From positions 1 to 27,639 of the forward strand of contig CAYLJO010000069.1 in assembly GCA_964383905.1 (NCBI GenBank): a DNA stretch of 27,639 nt. The letters run 5' to 3'. The notes below the pieces were generated by a model. The model searched no databases, had not been told where the DNA came from, and worked only from the letters and a program-made list of their open reading frames with translations. Positions within the stretch are counted from its first letter, which is position 1; every line of letters starts with the position of its first letter. Origin of the DNA: CAYLJO01 sp964383905. Its GTDB lineage: Bacteria > Acidobacteriota > Blastocatellia > Pyrinomonadales > Pyrinomonadaceae. Position numbers and translations under genes: made by a program. This document shows, in pieces, positions 15,405-23,736 of the stretch.

Positions 15405-17618
15405 ATGTCCGGCCACAGATCCTTTCTCAACATGCGAAAGTTGGGCTTGTCCTTCGGCTTGCTCGCGACCCTTTCCCTCTGTGCGGCGCCTGAGGCCCAG
15501 TCACAGCAGGGCAACGAGACCCCGAAGGGTCCCGATCAAGATGAAGTGATCGCTGTGAAATCCAATCTCGTTAATATCGACGTGATGGTGAGGGACAGGA
15601 AAGGGAAGTACATCACAGACCTCAAGGCTGAGGATTTCACGATATTTGAGAACGGGGCGCGGCAGAAGGTGGAGTTCTTTGACCCGCCTCACGGCGGCAA
15701 GGAAACGGCTCAGGCGGATGCCCTGGCCCGGGCTGAATCACAAATACCGCGCCGCGTCCCGCGGAATATTATATCGCTGGTATTGGACGGGCAGACGACG
15801 GACCTGACAAATCTGAAGCAGGTGCGGGAAGGGACGATCAAGTACATTCGGGAGCGGGTAGCTGACACTGACGTGGTCGGGCTATTCGCGGTGGCCGGTG
15901 GGTTGCAGCTATTACAGCCATTCACGCAGGACAAGGCGAAGCTCATTGCGGCGGTGGAGAGAGCTTATACTGTTTCGACCTCGTCGAAGAACTTTGAACA
16001 CCGTGACCTGGCGGAAAATATCGACCGGTTGAGGGAAGAGATCAGAGGCTCGGAAGGGGCGCCTCTCTCCGGTCCGGCGGCAGCCCAAGGGGGTCCGGTA
16101 GCGGCGCAGGCGATGCTTGCGGCGCGCGTCCTCCAGCAATTCCTTAAGCTCCGATCACAACTGAGCCTGCAACAGTCGCGGCCCATCCTCGCCGCGCTCG
16201 CCGCCATCTGCGAGGCCCTGCGCGCCGTCCCAAGTAAAAAGACGCTGGTGCTATTCTCGCAGGGGTTTGTGACGCCCGAGGTCCTCGATTGGCAGGTCAA
16301 GAACACTATTGACATCGCCGTCAGGGCGAACGTCGCCATCTACATCATAGACTCGACCGGGTTGAGGGGTGGGACTCCTCAGTCCGGAGCGCTGGTACCC
16401 AACTCGCCGCTGGCCGGCGTTTCCGGAGCAGTCAGGCAGGAACAGCGCATCCAGGCGGCGGGCGGGGAGACCGAATTCGATAACGTGCGTCACGAAGGCT
16501 TGAACCGCGAGCAGGATATTTTGTACCAAATCTCAGGCGACACCGGCGGGAAGTTCATCAAGGGCACCAACGACATTGCGAAAGGGCTGGAGCGGATCGA
16601 TCAGGAAATCCACTCCCGTTACACCCTGGGCTATCGCAGCACAGACCCGAACTTTGACGGCGGCTTCCGCAAATTGAGGTTGGAAGTCCGCAGACCCGAT
16701 GCCCACGTCATAACGCGCGCGGGCTACTATGCGATTCCGCATGAGGACGTCGTGCTCCTTTCACCCGAAGACAAGAGATTACTGGCGACCTTTGCCGCGG
16801 CCGAAGCCAACCCCGCCTTGCCTCTGTTCGTGGACCTGAGTCCGTTCAGGGCCAAGGAAGGCCGCTACGTCGTTCCACTTTCGGTCGAGGTGCCTCCCGG
16901 CGCGGTGAACTTTGACCACAAAGGCGATAAGCAGGAGATGCAGCTCAACGTCCTCGGCGTAGTCCGGGAGGCACCGGACAAGATCCTCTCCCGGCTGGGC
17001 GGGAGTTTCGATATAAGTCTCAACGCGCAGCAGTACCAGTCAATCCTCAACGACAAGATCTTTTTCCGTCAGGACCTGGACCTGGCTCCAGGCACCTACA
17101 GCATTGACTTAATGGTCAAAGACAGGCTCTCCGGGAAGACGGCGGCGAGAAGAGAGAAGCTGGTTTTGCCTGTCGCGGGCCCCGAATTCTCGACAAGCGC
17201 GGTGGTGTTGAGCCGGCACGTTGAGCCGGCGAGGCAATCATTCGCCGGGGCAGACGGATCAGGCGATGTGCTGAGCCAGGGGGGGGCACAGATTCGCCCC
17301 TCACCCAGCAAAGAGTTTCGCCCCGGGGATAACCTGATCATCTTCTTCAACTTGTATAATGCGTCGAGGAGCACCGCGACGGGTAAGCCCAGAGTTAGCG
17401 TTACCGTGAGTCTGACGAAAGACAATAAGGCGGCGGTGAAGCCGATAAATTACGAGCTGACAGAGACCGTAGCCGAGCCGGTGCCGCACCTGGCATTTGC
17501 GAAATACATCAGCCTGGCCCCGCTCCGGGCAGGCAAGTACACAGCAATGATCGAAGCCAGGGATACGGTGACAGGGAAGCTTGTGAAGCAAGAGGAGTCA
17601 TTCGTCATTACACAATGA
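15405..17618 (+). CDS. VWFA-related acidobacterial-type secreted protein
   Basis: 737 residues. ATG 15405 has GGGAGGAG five to six nt upstream, and the signal peptide ends about residue 34 (LCAAPEAQSQ). Residues about 52-95 form the N-terminal strand module typical of the VWFA-related Acidobacterial domain (LVNIDVMVRDRKGKYITDLK, then EDFTIFENGARQKVEFF). A von Willebrand A-like fold follows from about 120 (ISLVLDGQTTDL) through TLVLFSQGFVTPEVLDW to HSRYTLGYRS near 405. The metal-ion site DxSxS is replaced by DGQTT (D128). The C-terminal 300 residues are an uncharacterised, probably beta-rich region. The family is abundant in Acidobacteria and its role is unknown. It starts 142 nt after CRTAC1-1, and its stop overlaps the next start (ATGA). 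Confidence 0.85.
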   Translation: MSGHRSFLNMRKLGLSFGLLATLSLCAAPEAQSQQGNETPKGPDQDEVIAVKSNLVNIDVMVRDRKGKYITDLKAEDFTIFENGARQKVEFFDPPHGGKETAQADALARAESQIPRRVPRNIISLVLDGQTTDLTNLKQVREGTIKYIRERVADTDVVGLFAVAGGLQLLQPFTQDKAKLIAAVERAYTVSTSSKNFEHRDLAENIDRLREEIRGSEGAPLSGPAAAQGGPVAAQAMLAARVLQQFLKLRSQLSLQQSRPILAALAAICEALRAVPSKKTLVLFSQGFVTPEVLDWQVKNTIDIAVRANVAIYIIDSTGLRGGTPQSGALVPNSPLAGVSGAVRQEQRIQAAGGETEFDNVRHEGLNREQDILYQISGDTGGKFIKGTNDIAKGLERIDQEIHSRYTLGYRSTDPNFDGGFRKLRLEVRRPDAHVITRAGYYAIPHEDVVLLSPEDKRLLATFAAAEANPALPLFVDLSPFRAKEGRYVVPLSVEVPPGAVNFDHKGDKQEMQLNVLGVVREAPDKILSRLGGSFDISLNAQQYQSILNDKIFFRQDLDLAPGTYSIDLMVKDRLSGKTAARREKLVLPVAGPEFSTSAVVLSRHVEPARQSFAGADGSGDVLSQGGAQIRPSPSKEFRPGDNLIIFFNLYNASRSTATGKPRVSVTVSLTKDNKAAVKPINYELTETVAEPVPHLAFAKYISLAPLRAGKYTAMIEARDTVTGKLVKQEESFVITQ

Positions 17619-19072
17619 GGCGATGCATGAATCACCTGCGTTCTACAGGCTGTGGTCGGAGAGGGTACGACTTCGGCTGCTGTCGTTTTAAGAGGGCCGT
17701 CCCAACAGTAAATCAATTTGCGGCGGCCCTCACGCTACTCTTAGCTCTTCTCACCCCGATGAGCGCGCGAGCGCAGAACAATAGCCTCATCAGGCGACTT
17801 GAGAATGCGGCATCACTAATCCGTGACGGTCGGATCAGGGAGGCGGAGCAGCAGCTGGACAGCATTCTGAAGGTCGCGCCGAATGAAGCGGAAGCGTTCA
17901 ACCTGCTCGGAACAATTCGCGCCAAGCAAGGGAGGCTGAATGAGGCGGAAATACTCTTCACGCGCGCCGTGCGGATCAATGATCAGCTTGTCTCGGCACG
18001 TATGAATCTGGCCTACCTTTACGTGCTTGAGGGGATGCCGGAAAAAACGATCTCGCAATTAAAAGAAGTACTGCGCCTGGATCCAAATAACTCTGATGCG
18101 AGCAGCAAACTTGCCTCGCTGTTACTCGCTCAGAACCACGTTGACGAGTGCATCAGCTTGATTGAGAAGGTGAAGCAATCGCGCCCTCTTTCGGCGGCCT
18201 TACTTACCCTGCTCGGCGACGCCTACTTAAAGAAAGGCAATTTGGAAAAGGGCGAGGAGAGCTATCTTCTGGCGCTCAATGAGCAGAGTGATTCGGCGGC
18301 CGTGCTCCTCGGCCTGGCTCGGATTTCTCAAGCCAAAGGAGACGCTAAAACCGCATTGCTCTATTTATCACGCGCCAAGGGTCAGGTGTCCGACTCGCCG
18401 GACCTTCTTTATATGTTTGCTTTGACTGCTCTGAAGTCGGGCCTCAACGGCGAAGCCATGGTGGCGATTAAAAAGGCCCTCGAGTTGAGGCCCGAAGAGC
18501 CCTCCTACCTCTTCGTTTTAGGCGTCGTCTGGCTCACAAACAAAAAACCGGATCTCGTCGAGGCCGAGCAGGCTTTCCGGCGACTTCTCAGGCTTCAGCC
18601 CAACAGCGCTCAGGGACAGCTGCATCTTGGCTATATTTTGATGAAGCAGAGGAAATACACGGAAGCACGCGATTGGCTTGAGAGGAGCATCAAGACAGAT
18701 AAGGGCATGCCGGAAGCCTACTATTATTTAGGGCTCATCGCACAGGACCTCAACGAAGATCAACGAGCTCTCGAGTTCCTCGAAAAGGCCGTGCAGCTAT
18801 CTCCTTCGTATGACTTCGCACACATTGCTCTCGGTTCAAGTTATCTGAAGCTGAAGAATTATCCGCGTGCCCGGCAAGAGCTCGAGCTGGCAATTAAGTT
18901 GAACCCCGATGAGCCTAAGGCGCACTATCAGCTCGCGATGCTGTACGCCCGGCTCAAGGAACAACGGCGGTCGCAGGAAGAGATGGCCACCGTTGAAAAG
19001 CTGAAGAACGAACAAAGGATACGGGCAAAAGAGGGCGATGCGGCGATACCCGCAGCTCCGGACCCACGATAA
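17615..19072 (+). CDS. Secreted/periplasmic tetratricopeptide repeat protein (TPR2)
   Basis: 485 residues. The ATG at 17615 overlaps the VWFA stop codon. A second ATG at 17627 is an equally good start because GAGG sits six nt before it. Either way translation is probably coupled to the upstream gene. A basic Cys-containing leader precedes a hydrophobic signal ending at PMSARAQ (about residue 54). From about residue 60 to 470 there are roughly eleven TPR units (for example AEAFNLLGTIRAKQGRLNEA, AYYYLGLIAQDLNEDQRALE, AHYQLAMLYARLKEQRRSQE). There is no enzyme domain. It is shorter than TPR1 but occupies the same position before a CRTAC1 gene, so the TPR/CRTAC1 pair occurs twice in this run. Confidence 0.87.
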   Translation: MRRCMNHLRSTGCGRRGYDFGCCRFKRAVPTVNQFAAALTLLLALLTPMSARAQNNSLIRRLENAASLIRDGRIREAEQQLDSILKVAPNEAEAFNLLGTIRAKQGRLNEAEILFTRAVRINDQLVSARMNLAYLYVLEGMPEKTISQLKEVLRLDPNNSDASSKLASLLLAQNHVDECISLIEKVKQSRPLSAALLTLLGDAYLKKGNLEKGEESYLLALNEQSDSAAVLLGLARISQAKGDAKTALLYLSRAKGQVSDSPDLLYMFALTALKSGLNGEAMVAIKKALELRPEEPSYLFVLGVVWLTNKKPDLVEAEQAFRRLLRLQPNSAQGQLHLGYILMKQRKYTEARDWLERSIKTDKGMPEAYYYLGLIAQDLNEDQRALEFLEKAVQLSPSYDFAHIALGSSYLKLKNYPRARQELELAIKLNPDEPKAHYQLAMLYARLKEQRRSQEEMATVEKLKNEQRIRAKEGDAAIPAAPDPR

Positions 19073-19088
19073 CACTTTGAAGTACACA

Positions 19089-19112
19089 TCAGCCTTCCGG
19101 CCGGAAGGCTGA
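19089..19112. repeat. 24-bp perfect palindrome between TPR2 and CRTAC1-2
   Basis: TCAGCCTTCCGG at 19089-19100 is followed directly by its exact reverse complement to 19112, with no loop. No T-run follows, so it is not a normal intrinsic terminator. It could be a REP-like dispersed palindrome or an mRNA-stabilising hairpin at the end of the TPR2 message. Confidence 0.6.
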
Positions 19113-19183
19113 CAGGCCGGCCCCGACGGCTTCCTTGGAAATTCTTCCCGCGCGTGGATTGTGCTGATGAAGAAAATCTCAGC

Positions 19184-20881
19184 ATGCGTATGAAGCTCGT
19201 TATAGTTCTACTTATTATACTGGCCTTATGCCTCTCCGCGCCTTTCCCCGGACCGGGCCGTTCCATAAGAGCGACACAGAAAAGCTCAACGCCGGTGGAG
19301 TTCGTCGACGTCACAAAATCGGCGGGTATCAACTGGGGCATCAAAACTCTTGCCCCGGGCGCAAGATACCTGATCGAGACGATGGGGGGCGGCGGCGGTT
19401 TCATCGATTATAACGGCGATGGCCTCCTGGACATATATCTCGTCTGCTACTCTCAAACGCCCCAACCCGACCCGAACGTTAAACTGAGGGATGTTCTCTA
19501 CAGAAACAACGGGGACGGAACTTTTACCGACGTGACGGAGAGCGCCGGTATTGCCAACAGCATGATCGGCATGGGAATGGCTGTCGGGGATTACAACAAC
19601 GACGGCTGGCCCGACCTTTACATTACGGGGTACGGAGCGAGCAAGCTCTACCGGAACAACGGGGACGGAACTTTTACGGACGTGACTGTGCAGGCCGGAG
19701 TCAACAACAAGCAGTGGGGCACTAGCGCGGCCTTCTTCGATTACGACAACGACGGCTACCTTGACCTCTACGTCTGCAACTACCTGAGGTTTGACCCGGA
19801 CGGAAAAGTCCCCTGCCAATTTTTCGAGGGCCGGCCGTACTGCTCGATCTCCCAGTTCAAGGGGTCTTCGAGCGTGCTCTACCACAATAATCATGACGGC
19901 ACATTTACTGACGTCAGCGAGAAGGCCGGGATCGCCAACTCGATAGGCAAAGGGCTGGGAGTCATCGCACTTGACTACAATAACGACGGGCGGATGGACA
20001 TTTTTCAGGCCAACGATTCCAGCCCGTATTTCCTTTTCCGCAATAACGGCAACGGGACCTTTTCAGAAGTGGCGCTGGAGGCGGGCGTCGCGTTGGACCC
20101 GAACGGCGCCGCCCGCGGCGGCATGGGCACTGACGCGGAAGATATAGGCGGCAACGGCTATCCCGATATTTTTGTGGCCAACTTCCCGGGACAGGGCAAC
20201 GCCTTCTTCCATAATGACGGCGACGGAATGTTCACCGAAACGACGTATAAAATGGGTCTGGGGACCATCAGTCTTCCGATGAGCGGCTTTGGCTCACGCT
20301 TTTTTGACTACAACAACGATGGGCTGGTTGATCTCTTTGTCCTCAACGGCCACCCATTCGAGCCGGTCAACAAACTCGTTCCCGGAACAACCTATGCCGA
20401 ACGCCCATTTTTATTTGAAAATACCGGCAAGGAGTTCCGCGAAGTGGCGGCCGAACACGGGGAAGCGCTCAAGAGACTCCATGTGGGGCGGGGTCTCGCG
20501 GTAGGCGACTTCGACAACGATGGCGATCCAGATCTGCTCCTGATGAATTCTGGAGAACCGCCCGTGCTCCTGCGTAACGACGGAGGAAATAGAAATCATT
20601 GGCTGGGCGTCAAGCTTATCGGGACTAAAAGTAATCGTGACGGCATCGGGGCCAAGGTGACTGTGACGGCCGGAGCCTTGCATCGAACCAAACAACTCAT
20701 GGGGGGCACCAGCTACTGCTCTGCCTCCGATTTGCGCCTGCTGTTCGGCCTAGGAACAAATCCAAAAGTGAATGAAGTTGTAGTCAAATGGCCCAGCGGA
20801 CAGGTCAGCCATCTGAAGAATGTAAGTATTAATCAATACATTACCCTCAAAGAGGGTGTAGCCCAGGCGGCAAAGCCCTAG
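19184..20881 (+). CDS. CRTAC1-family protein with FG-GAP/VCBS repeats and ASPIC/UnbV domain (CRTAC1-2)
   Basis: About 565 residues from ATG 19184, whose N-terminus (MRMKLVIVLLIILALCLSAP) is a normal signal. A GTG at 19154 would add ten residues without a signal-like character, so I prefer 19184. The body has the same propeller as CRTAC1-1: calcium loops IDYNGDGLLDIYL, GDYNNDGWPDLYI, FDYDNDGYLDLYV, LDYNNDGRMDIFQ, FDYNNDGLVDLFV and GDFDNDGDPDLLL, plus repeated YRNNGDGTFTDVT strands. It ends in an ASPIC/UnbV domain (RDGIGAKVTV, then VNEVVVKWPSGQVSHLKN). A 23-nt block coding for NNGDGTF is identical at 19505-19527 and 19655-19677. The Cys-containing loop differs from CRTAC1-1 (PCQFFEGRPYC instead of CQYKGVPVQC), so the ligand-facing surface may differ. 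Confidence 0.9.
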   Translation: MRMKLVIVLLIILALCLSAPFPGPGRSIRATQKSSTPVEFVDVTKSAGINWGIKTLAPGARYLIETMGGGGGFIDYNGDGLLDIYLVCYSQTPQPDPNVKLRDVLYRNNGDGTFTDVTESAGIANSMIGMGMAVGDYNNDGWPDLYITGYGASKLYRNNGDGTFTDVTVQAGVNNKQWGTSAAFFDYDNDGYLDLYVCNYLRFDPDGKVPCQFFEGRPYCSISQFKGSSSVLYHNNHDGTFTDVSEKAGIANSIGKGLGVIALDYNNDGRMDIFQANDSSPYFLFRNNGNGTFSEVALEAGVALDPNGAARGGMGTDAEDIGGNGYPDIFVANFPGQGNAFFHNDGDGMFTETTYKMGLGTISLPMSGFGSRFFDYNNDGLVDLFVLNGHPFEPVNKLVPGTTYAERPFLFENTGKEFREVAAEHGEALKRLHVGRGLAVGDFDNDGDPDLLLMNSGEPPVLLRNDGGNRNHWLGVKLIGTKSNRDGIGAKVTVTAGALHRTKQLMGGTSYCSASDLRLLFGLGTNPKVNEVVVKWPSGQVSHLKNVSINQYITLKEGVAQAAKP

Positions 20882-21008
20882 TTGGCTCTCGAAACGTCTC
20901 CGATCGATCGAGAATTTGAGAACATTTGGTGGCGCTGACTGTCCGATACGACGCTGAAAATGAGTTCTTCGGTAGAGTAAGGCCTCACCCACAGTCGACC
21001 AATAAATT

Positions 21009-21108
21009 NNNNNNNNNNNNNNNNNNNNNNNNNNNNNNNNNNNNNNNNNNNNNNNNNNNNNNNNNNNNNNNNNNNNNNNNNNNNNNNNNNNNNNNNNNNN
21101 NNNNNNNN
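21009..21108. other. Assembly gap (100 N)
   Basis: Exactly 100 N between the + strand CRTAC1-2 gene and the - strand hypothetical gene. The true length is unknown, and more sequence could be hidden. The 127 nt between the CRTAC1-2 stop and the gap show no clear terminator or gene. Confidence 0.97.
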
Positions 21109-21368
21109 TTTATTTGCTCAACCGCCGCGGCAATCTGCCCCTGGCTTTGCTTCTCCGCGGCCGCTTTCAATTCAACGCCCCTGAGCAATGCTTCCCGGTC
21201 TTGCATTTGATGCATTTGACCTTTCGGGTCTGAGAAGACAGGCGCAGCGGCGGCAGGTGGGGGGGCTCCCTGGGCCAGGCCCGTGCTGGCTGTGATCATC
21301 AACAGAGAAAGAGCCGCGGCAAGATAACAGACGACGTTTATATCCGATCGGCCCCGGTAGCTCTCCAT
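21109..21368 (-). CDS. Small secreted hypothetical protein, 3' end lost in gap
   Basis: The frame opens at ATG 21368 (- strand) with an excellent AAGGAGG six nt upstream. It encodes a signal peptide (VVCYLAAALSLLMITASTGLAQ) and a short Ala/Pro-rich linker (GAPPPAAAAPVF). An acidic, Lys/Gln-rich helical stretch (MHQMQDREALLRGVELKAAA, then EKQSQGQIAAAVEQI) runs into the gap. About 86 residues are visible. If the gap were truly 100 nt, the frame would end at 20985, but this is unreliable. I do not recognise a domain; the helical part suggests a coiled or helical periplasmic protein. It lies 136 nt downstream of GH20 on the same strand and could be the last gene of that group, though the strong ribosome-binding site and spacing also allow an independent unit. 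Confidence 0.65.
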
Positions 21369-21504
21369 GACCAGCCTCCTTCTAAGAAGTTACTTTCACA
21401 AGAGAACACCATACGCTCGGAGATAGCTTCGAGCAATAATTTAAGCGTGCTGACCTAAACTTGCGAAAATCTGTTGCGCGGCGCCGTCAAGGCGTCTCCT
21501 AAGA

Positions 21505-23634
21505 TTACTTTGCCGGGCTCGCCAGCGCTGTGACTCGCCTCTTCCATTCGACGGGCGCCATGGATTTGAGTTGTGACGCCTCGGCGGCCGCGATGACCAG
21601 TTGCTTGAGCGCGGGGATCACCGCGATCTCGACCGCTGCTTTTGGCTGAGCCGCCTGCTCGAGCGACGCGAGCTTCGCCTCACGCCATTGGGGGGGCGGT
21701 GCCACACCGGCTGACAGGTATTCGAGCGCTTCAAGCCCCGTTGTCCCGGCATCGGACAGATCCCTGGCGAGCGGCGCGGCTTCCCGCAAGACCGGAGACT
21801 GGTCGATCAACACGTCGAGAGCAGGCCGGGTATCGCGCCACTCAGTCAAAAGATGTAACAGGCGATCATGATGAGCACGAAAACGCGGGGCATCAGAGAG
21901 CAGGTCGTCAACCATCGCGGTGAACTGTCGGGCCGTTGTACTATCCGCGTGTGCCGCATCAACCAGGTGTGTCAGCGGAGTCATCTGTGTAATGGGTTGA
22001 AGCTCAGAGCGCTTGTAGAACTTAACCGGTTCCACCACATCAACGAGCATTTGAAGCGAGCGCGTGTCGGCGCCTTCGGTCAGGCGCCGCAGCATCTTCC
22101 CCTGGTAAGTATTGTGTGTCAGCCCCAATTCTTCGAGACGAATGCTCTCGACGGCCAGCCGCCTGTACATGTCATTAACGTCCGTGACTGAGCGCGGCGA
22201 CCAGAGCCGCTCGGCGATGGCGGCCAGGCGCGGCCAGATCCGCGAGTCAATAGTCTCCGGGCTCACGTATTCACTCCACATACAGGCCTCACCGCCGAGG
22301 ATGCGCGCAACCTCTTTCTCGCCGAGATTTTTGTCCGCGGCAACCGGATCAACAGCGTAGTGCTGTGCCGTCGTCTGCATGAGGTCGAGATAATAGCCGG
22401 ACGAAAGTATACCGTTGTACCCCTGCTTTGCGGCCTCGGCCAAGCTGTCCTGCCCGCGCCACGATTGGACCACGATATTCTTGGGGAGGTCCGGGTGCAG
22501 CACCTCGTCCCATCCCACCATCTTCTTACCGTGCTTTTGTAGAATCTTCGAAAGCCGCTGGTTAAAATAGGCTTGCAGCGCGTGGTTATCCTTCAGCCCC
22601 TTCTCCTTCATGAAGGCTTGTATCCGAGGATTCTGATTCCACTGCTTGCCATTAACCTCGTCCCCGCCGATGTGCATATAAGCGTCGGGGAAGAGCGCGG
22701 CCATCTCGCCCAAAAAACCGTCGATGAGCTTGTAGACCTCTTCACGCGTGGGATCAATCGCCGGATCGAAGATGCCGTACCGGCGCTCGATCTGATACGG
22801 ACCGGGAGCGCTCGCAAGCTCCGGGTGCCCCACAAACCAGGCCGTCGTGTGACCCGGCATGTCAAACTCGGGGACGACCCGGATGCCACGCTCGCGCGCG
22901 TATTCGATAATTTCGCGGGCCTGGTCCTGAGTGTAGTAAAGCCCGTCCGAGCCCATCTGATGAAGCTTCGGGTACCGGCGACTCTCGATGCGGAAACCCT
23001 GATTTTCTGTGAGGTGCCAATGAAAGACGTTCAGCTTGACCGCCGCCATGCCGTCAAGATTGCGCTTGATCACTTCGACCGGCTCAAAGTGCCGGCAGGA
23101 ATCGATCAGCAAACCGCGCCAGGGAAAGCGCGGCTTATCTTGTATCTGGACGAGCGGGAGGTAGTAGCCGCTGCGGTCGCCGTCCACCAGTTGCAGAAAG
23201 GTTTCCAGGCCGCGTAGCACTCCGACCACCGTCGGAGCCGTAAGCCTCGCCCGTTTATCGGAGACCTCAAGCCGGTAGCTCTCGTCTTCATCGACGGACG
23301 GAATAGCTTGGCCGGCGCTTTGACACTCGATGACAAAACTCGCGCCGCTCTCGTCGGTCGACCGGACTGCAGCAAACTCCAGGCCGGTTCGCCCCTCAAG
23401 TCGCTTGACCACGCGGTCGATACCTGCTTGCAGCCGGGCATCCGAATAACCTTTGACCGCCACCTTGAAAGCGCCGTTAATCGTCAGACGTCCCGGCTGA
23501 AACTGCACCGCGGCAGGCACCGGCATCAGGTTGTGCTGCAGCGTTGTGGCGGCAGTCGGCGCCGTTTCCTGTGCCATGACACCCAAGGCATAAGTTAAAA
23601 TTAGCGCGGGCAAGATAGATTGATGAGTCTTCAT
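21505..23634 (-). CDS. Beta-N-acetylhexosaminidase, glycoside hydrolase family 20
   Basis: 709 residues with a signal peptide (about 1-22, ends GVMAQ), so periplasmic or exported. An N-terminal GH20b-type domain spans about 35-160 (LMPVPAAVQFQPGRL). The TIM-barrel catalytic domain spans about 165-490: FPWRGLLIDSCRHF, LNVFHWHLTENQGFR, VVPEFDMPGHTTAW, HIGGDEVNGKQW and WGRxx-like WRGQDSL. D325-E326 in GGDEV are the catalytic pair of GH20 substrate-assisted catalysis. It removes terminal beta-linked GlcNAc or GalNAc. The C-terminal 190 residues are a helical extension without a named domain. The ATG start at 23634 has a modest GAGGAAAA about 11 nt upstream. It follows GH29 by about 100 nt on the same strand and is probably co-transcribed. 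Confidence 0.93.
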   Translation of the reverse strand: MKTHQSILPALILTYALGVMAQETAPTAATTLQHNLMPVPAAVQFQPGRLTINGAFKVAVKGYSDARLQAGIDRVVKRLEGRTGLEFAAVRSTDESGASFVIECQSAGQAIPSVDEDESYRLEVSDKRARLTAPTVVGVLRGLETFLQLVDGDRSGYYLPLVQIQDKPRFPWRGLLIDSCRHFEPVEVIKRNLDGMAAVKLNVFHWHLTENQGFRIESRRYPKLHQMGSDGLYYTQDQAREIIEYARERGIRVVPEFDMPGHTTAWFVGHPELASAPGPYQIERRYGIFDPAIDPTREEVYKLIDGFLGEMAALFPDAYMHIGGDEVNGKQWNQNPRIQAFMKEKGLKDNHALQAYFNQRLSKILQKHGKKMVGWDEVLHPDLPKNIVVQSWRGQDSLAEAAKQGYNGILSSGYYLDLMQTTAQHYAVDPVAADKNLGEKEVARILGGEACMWSEYVSPETIDSRIWPRLAAIAERLWSPRSVTDVNDMYRRLAVESIRLEELGLTHNTYQGKMLRRLTEGADTRSLQMLVDVVEPVKFYKRSELQPITQMTPLTHLVDAAHADSTTARQFTAMVDDLLSDAPRFRAHHDRLLHLLTEWRDTRPALDVLIDQSPVLREAAPLARDLSDAGTTGLEALEYLSAGVAPPPQWREAKLASLEQAAQPKAAVEIAVIPALKQLVIAAAEASQLKSMAPVEWKRRVTALASPAK

Positions 23635-23736
23635 GTGGTTTCTGGTTTTCCTCCGCGTCCTCGCTAGTCATCTATGGTGAAGTGCCTGCGAACCGGCACT
23701 CGACGGATTGAATATCCGGACGTCGGTTTGTTCGAT

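Noticed and set aside
20926..21210. Open frame on the + strand crossing the second N run
   Set aside because: It exists only because N codons are read through. The opposite strand has a signal peptide and a strong AAGGAGG site.
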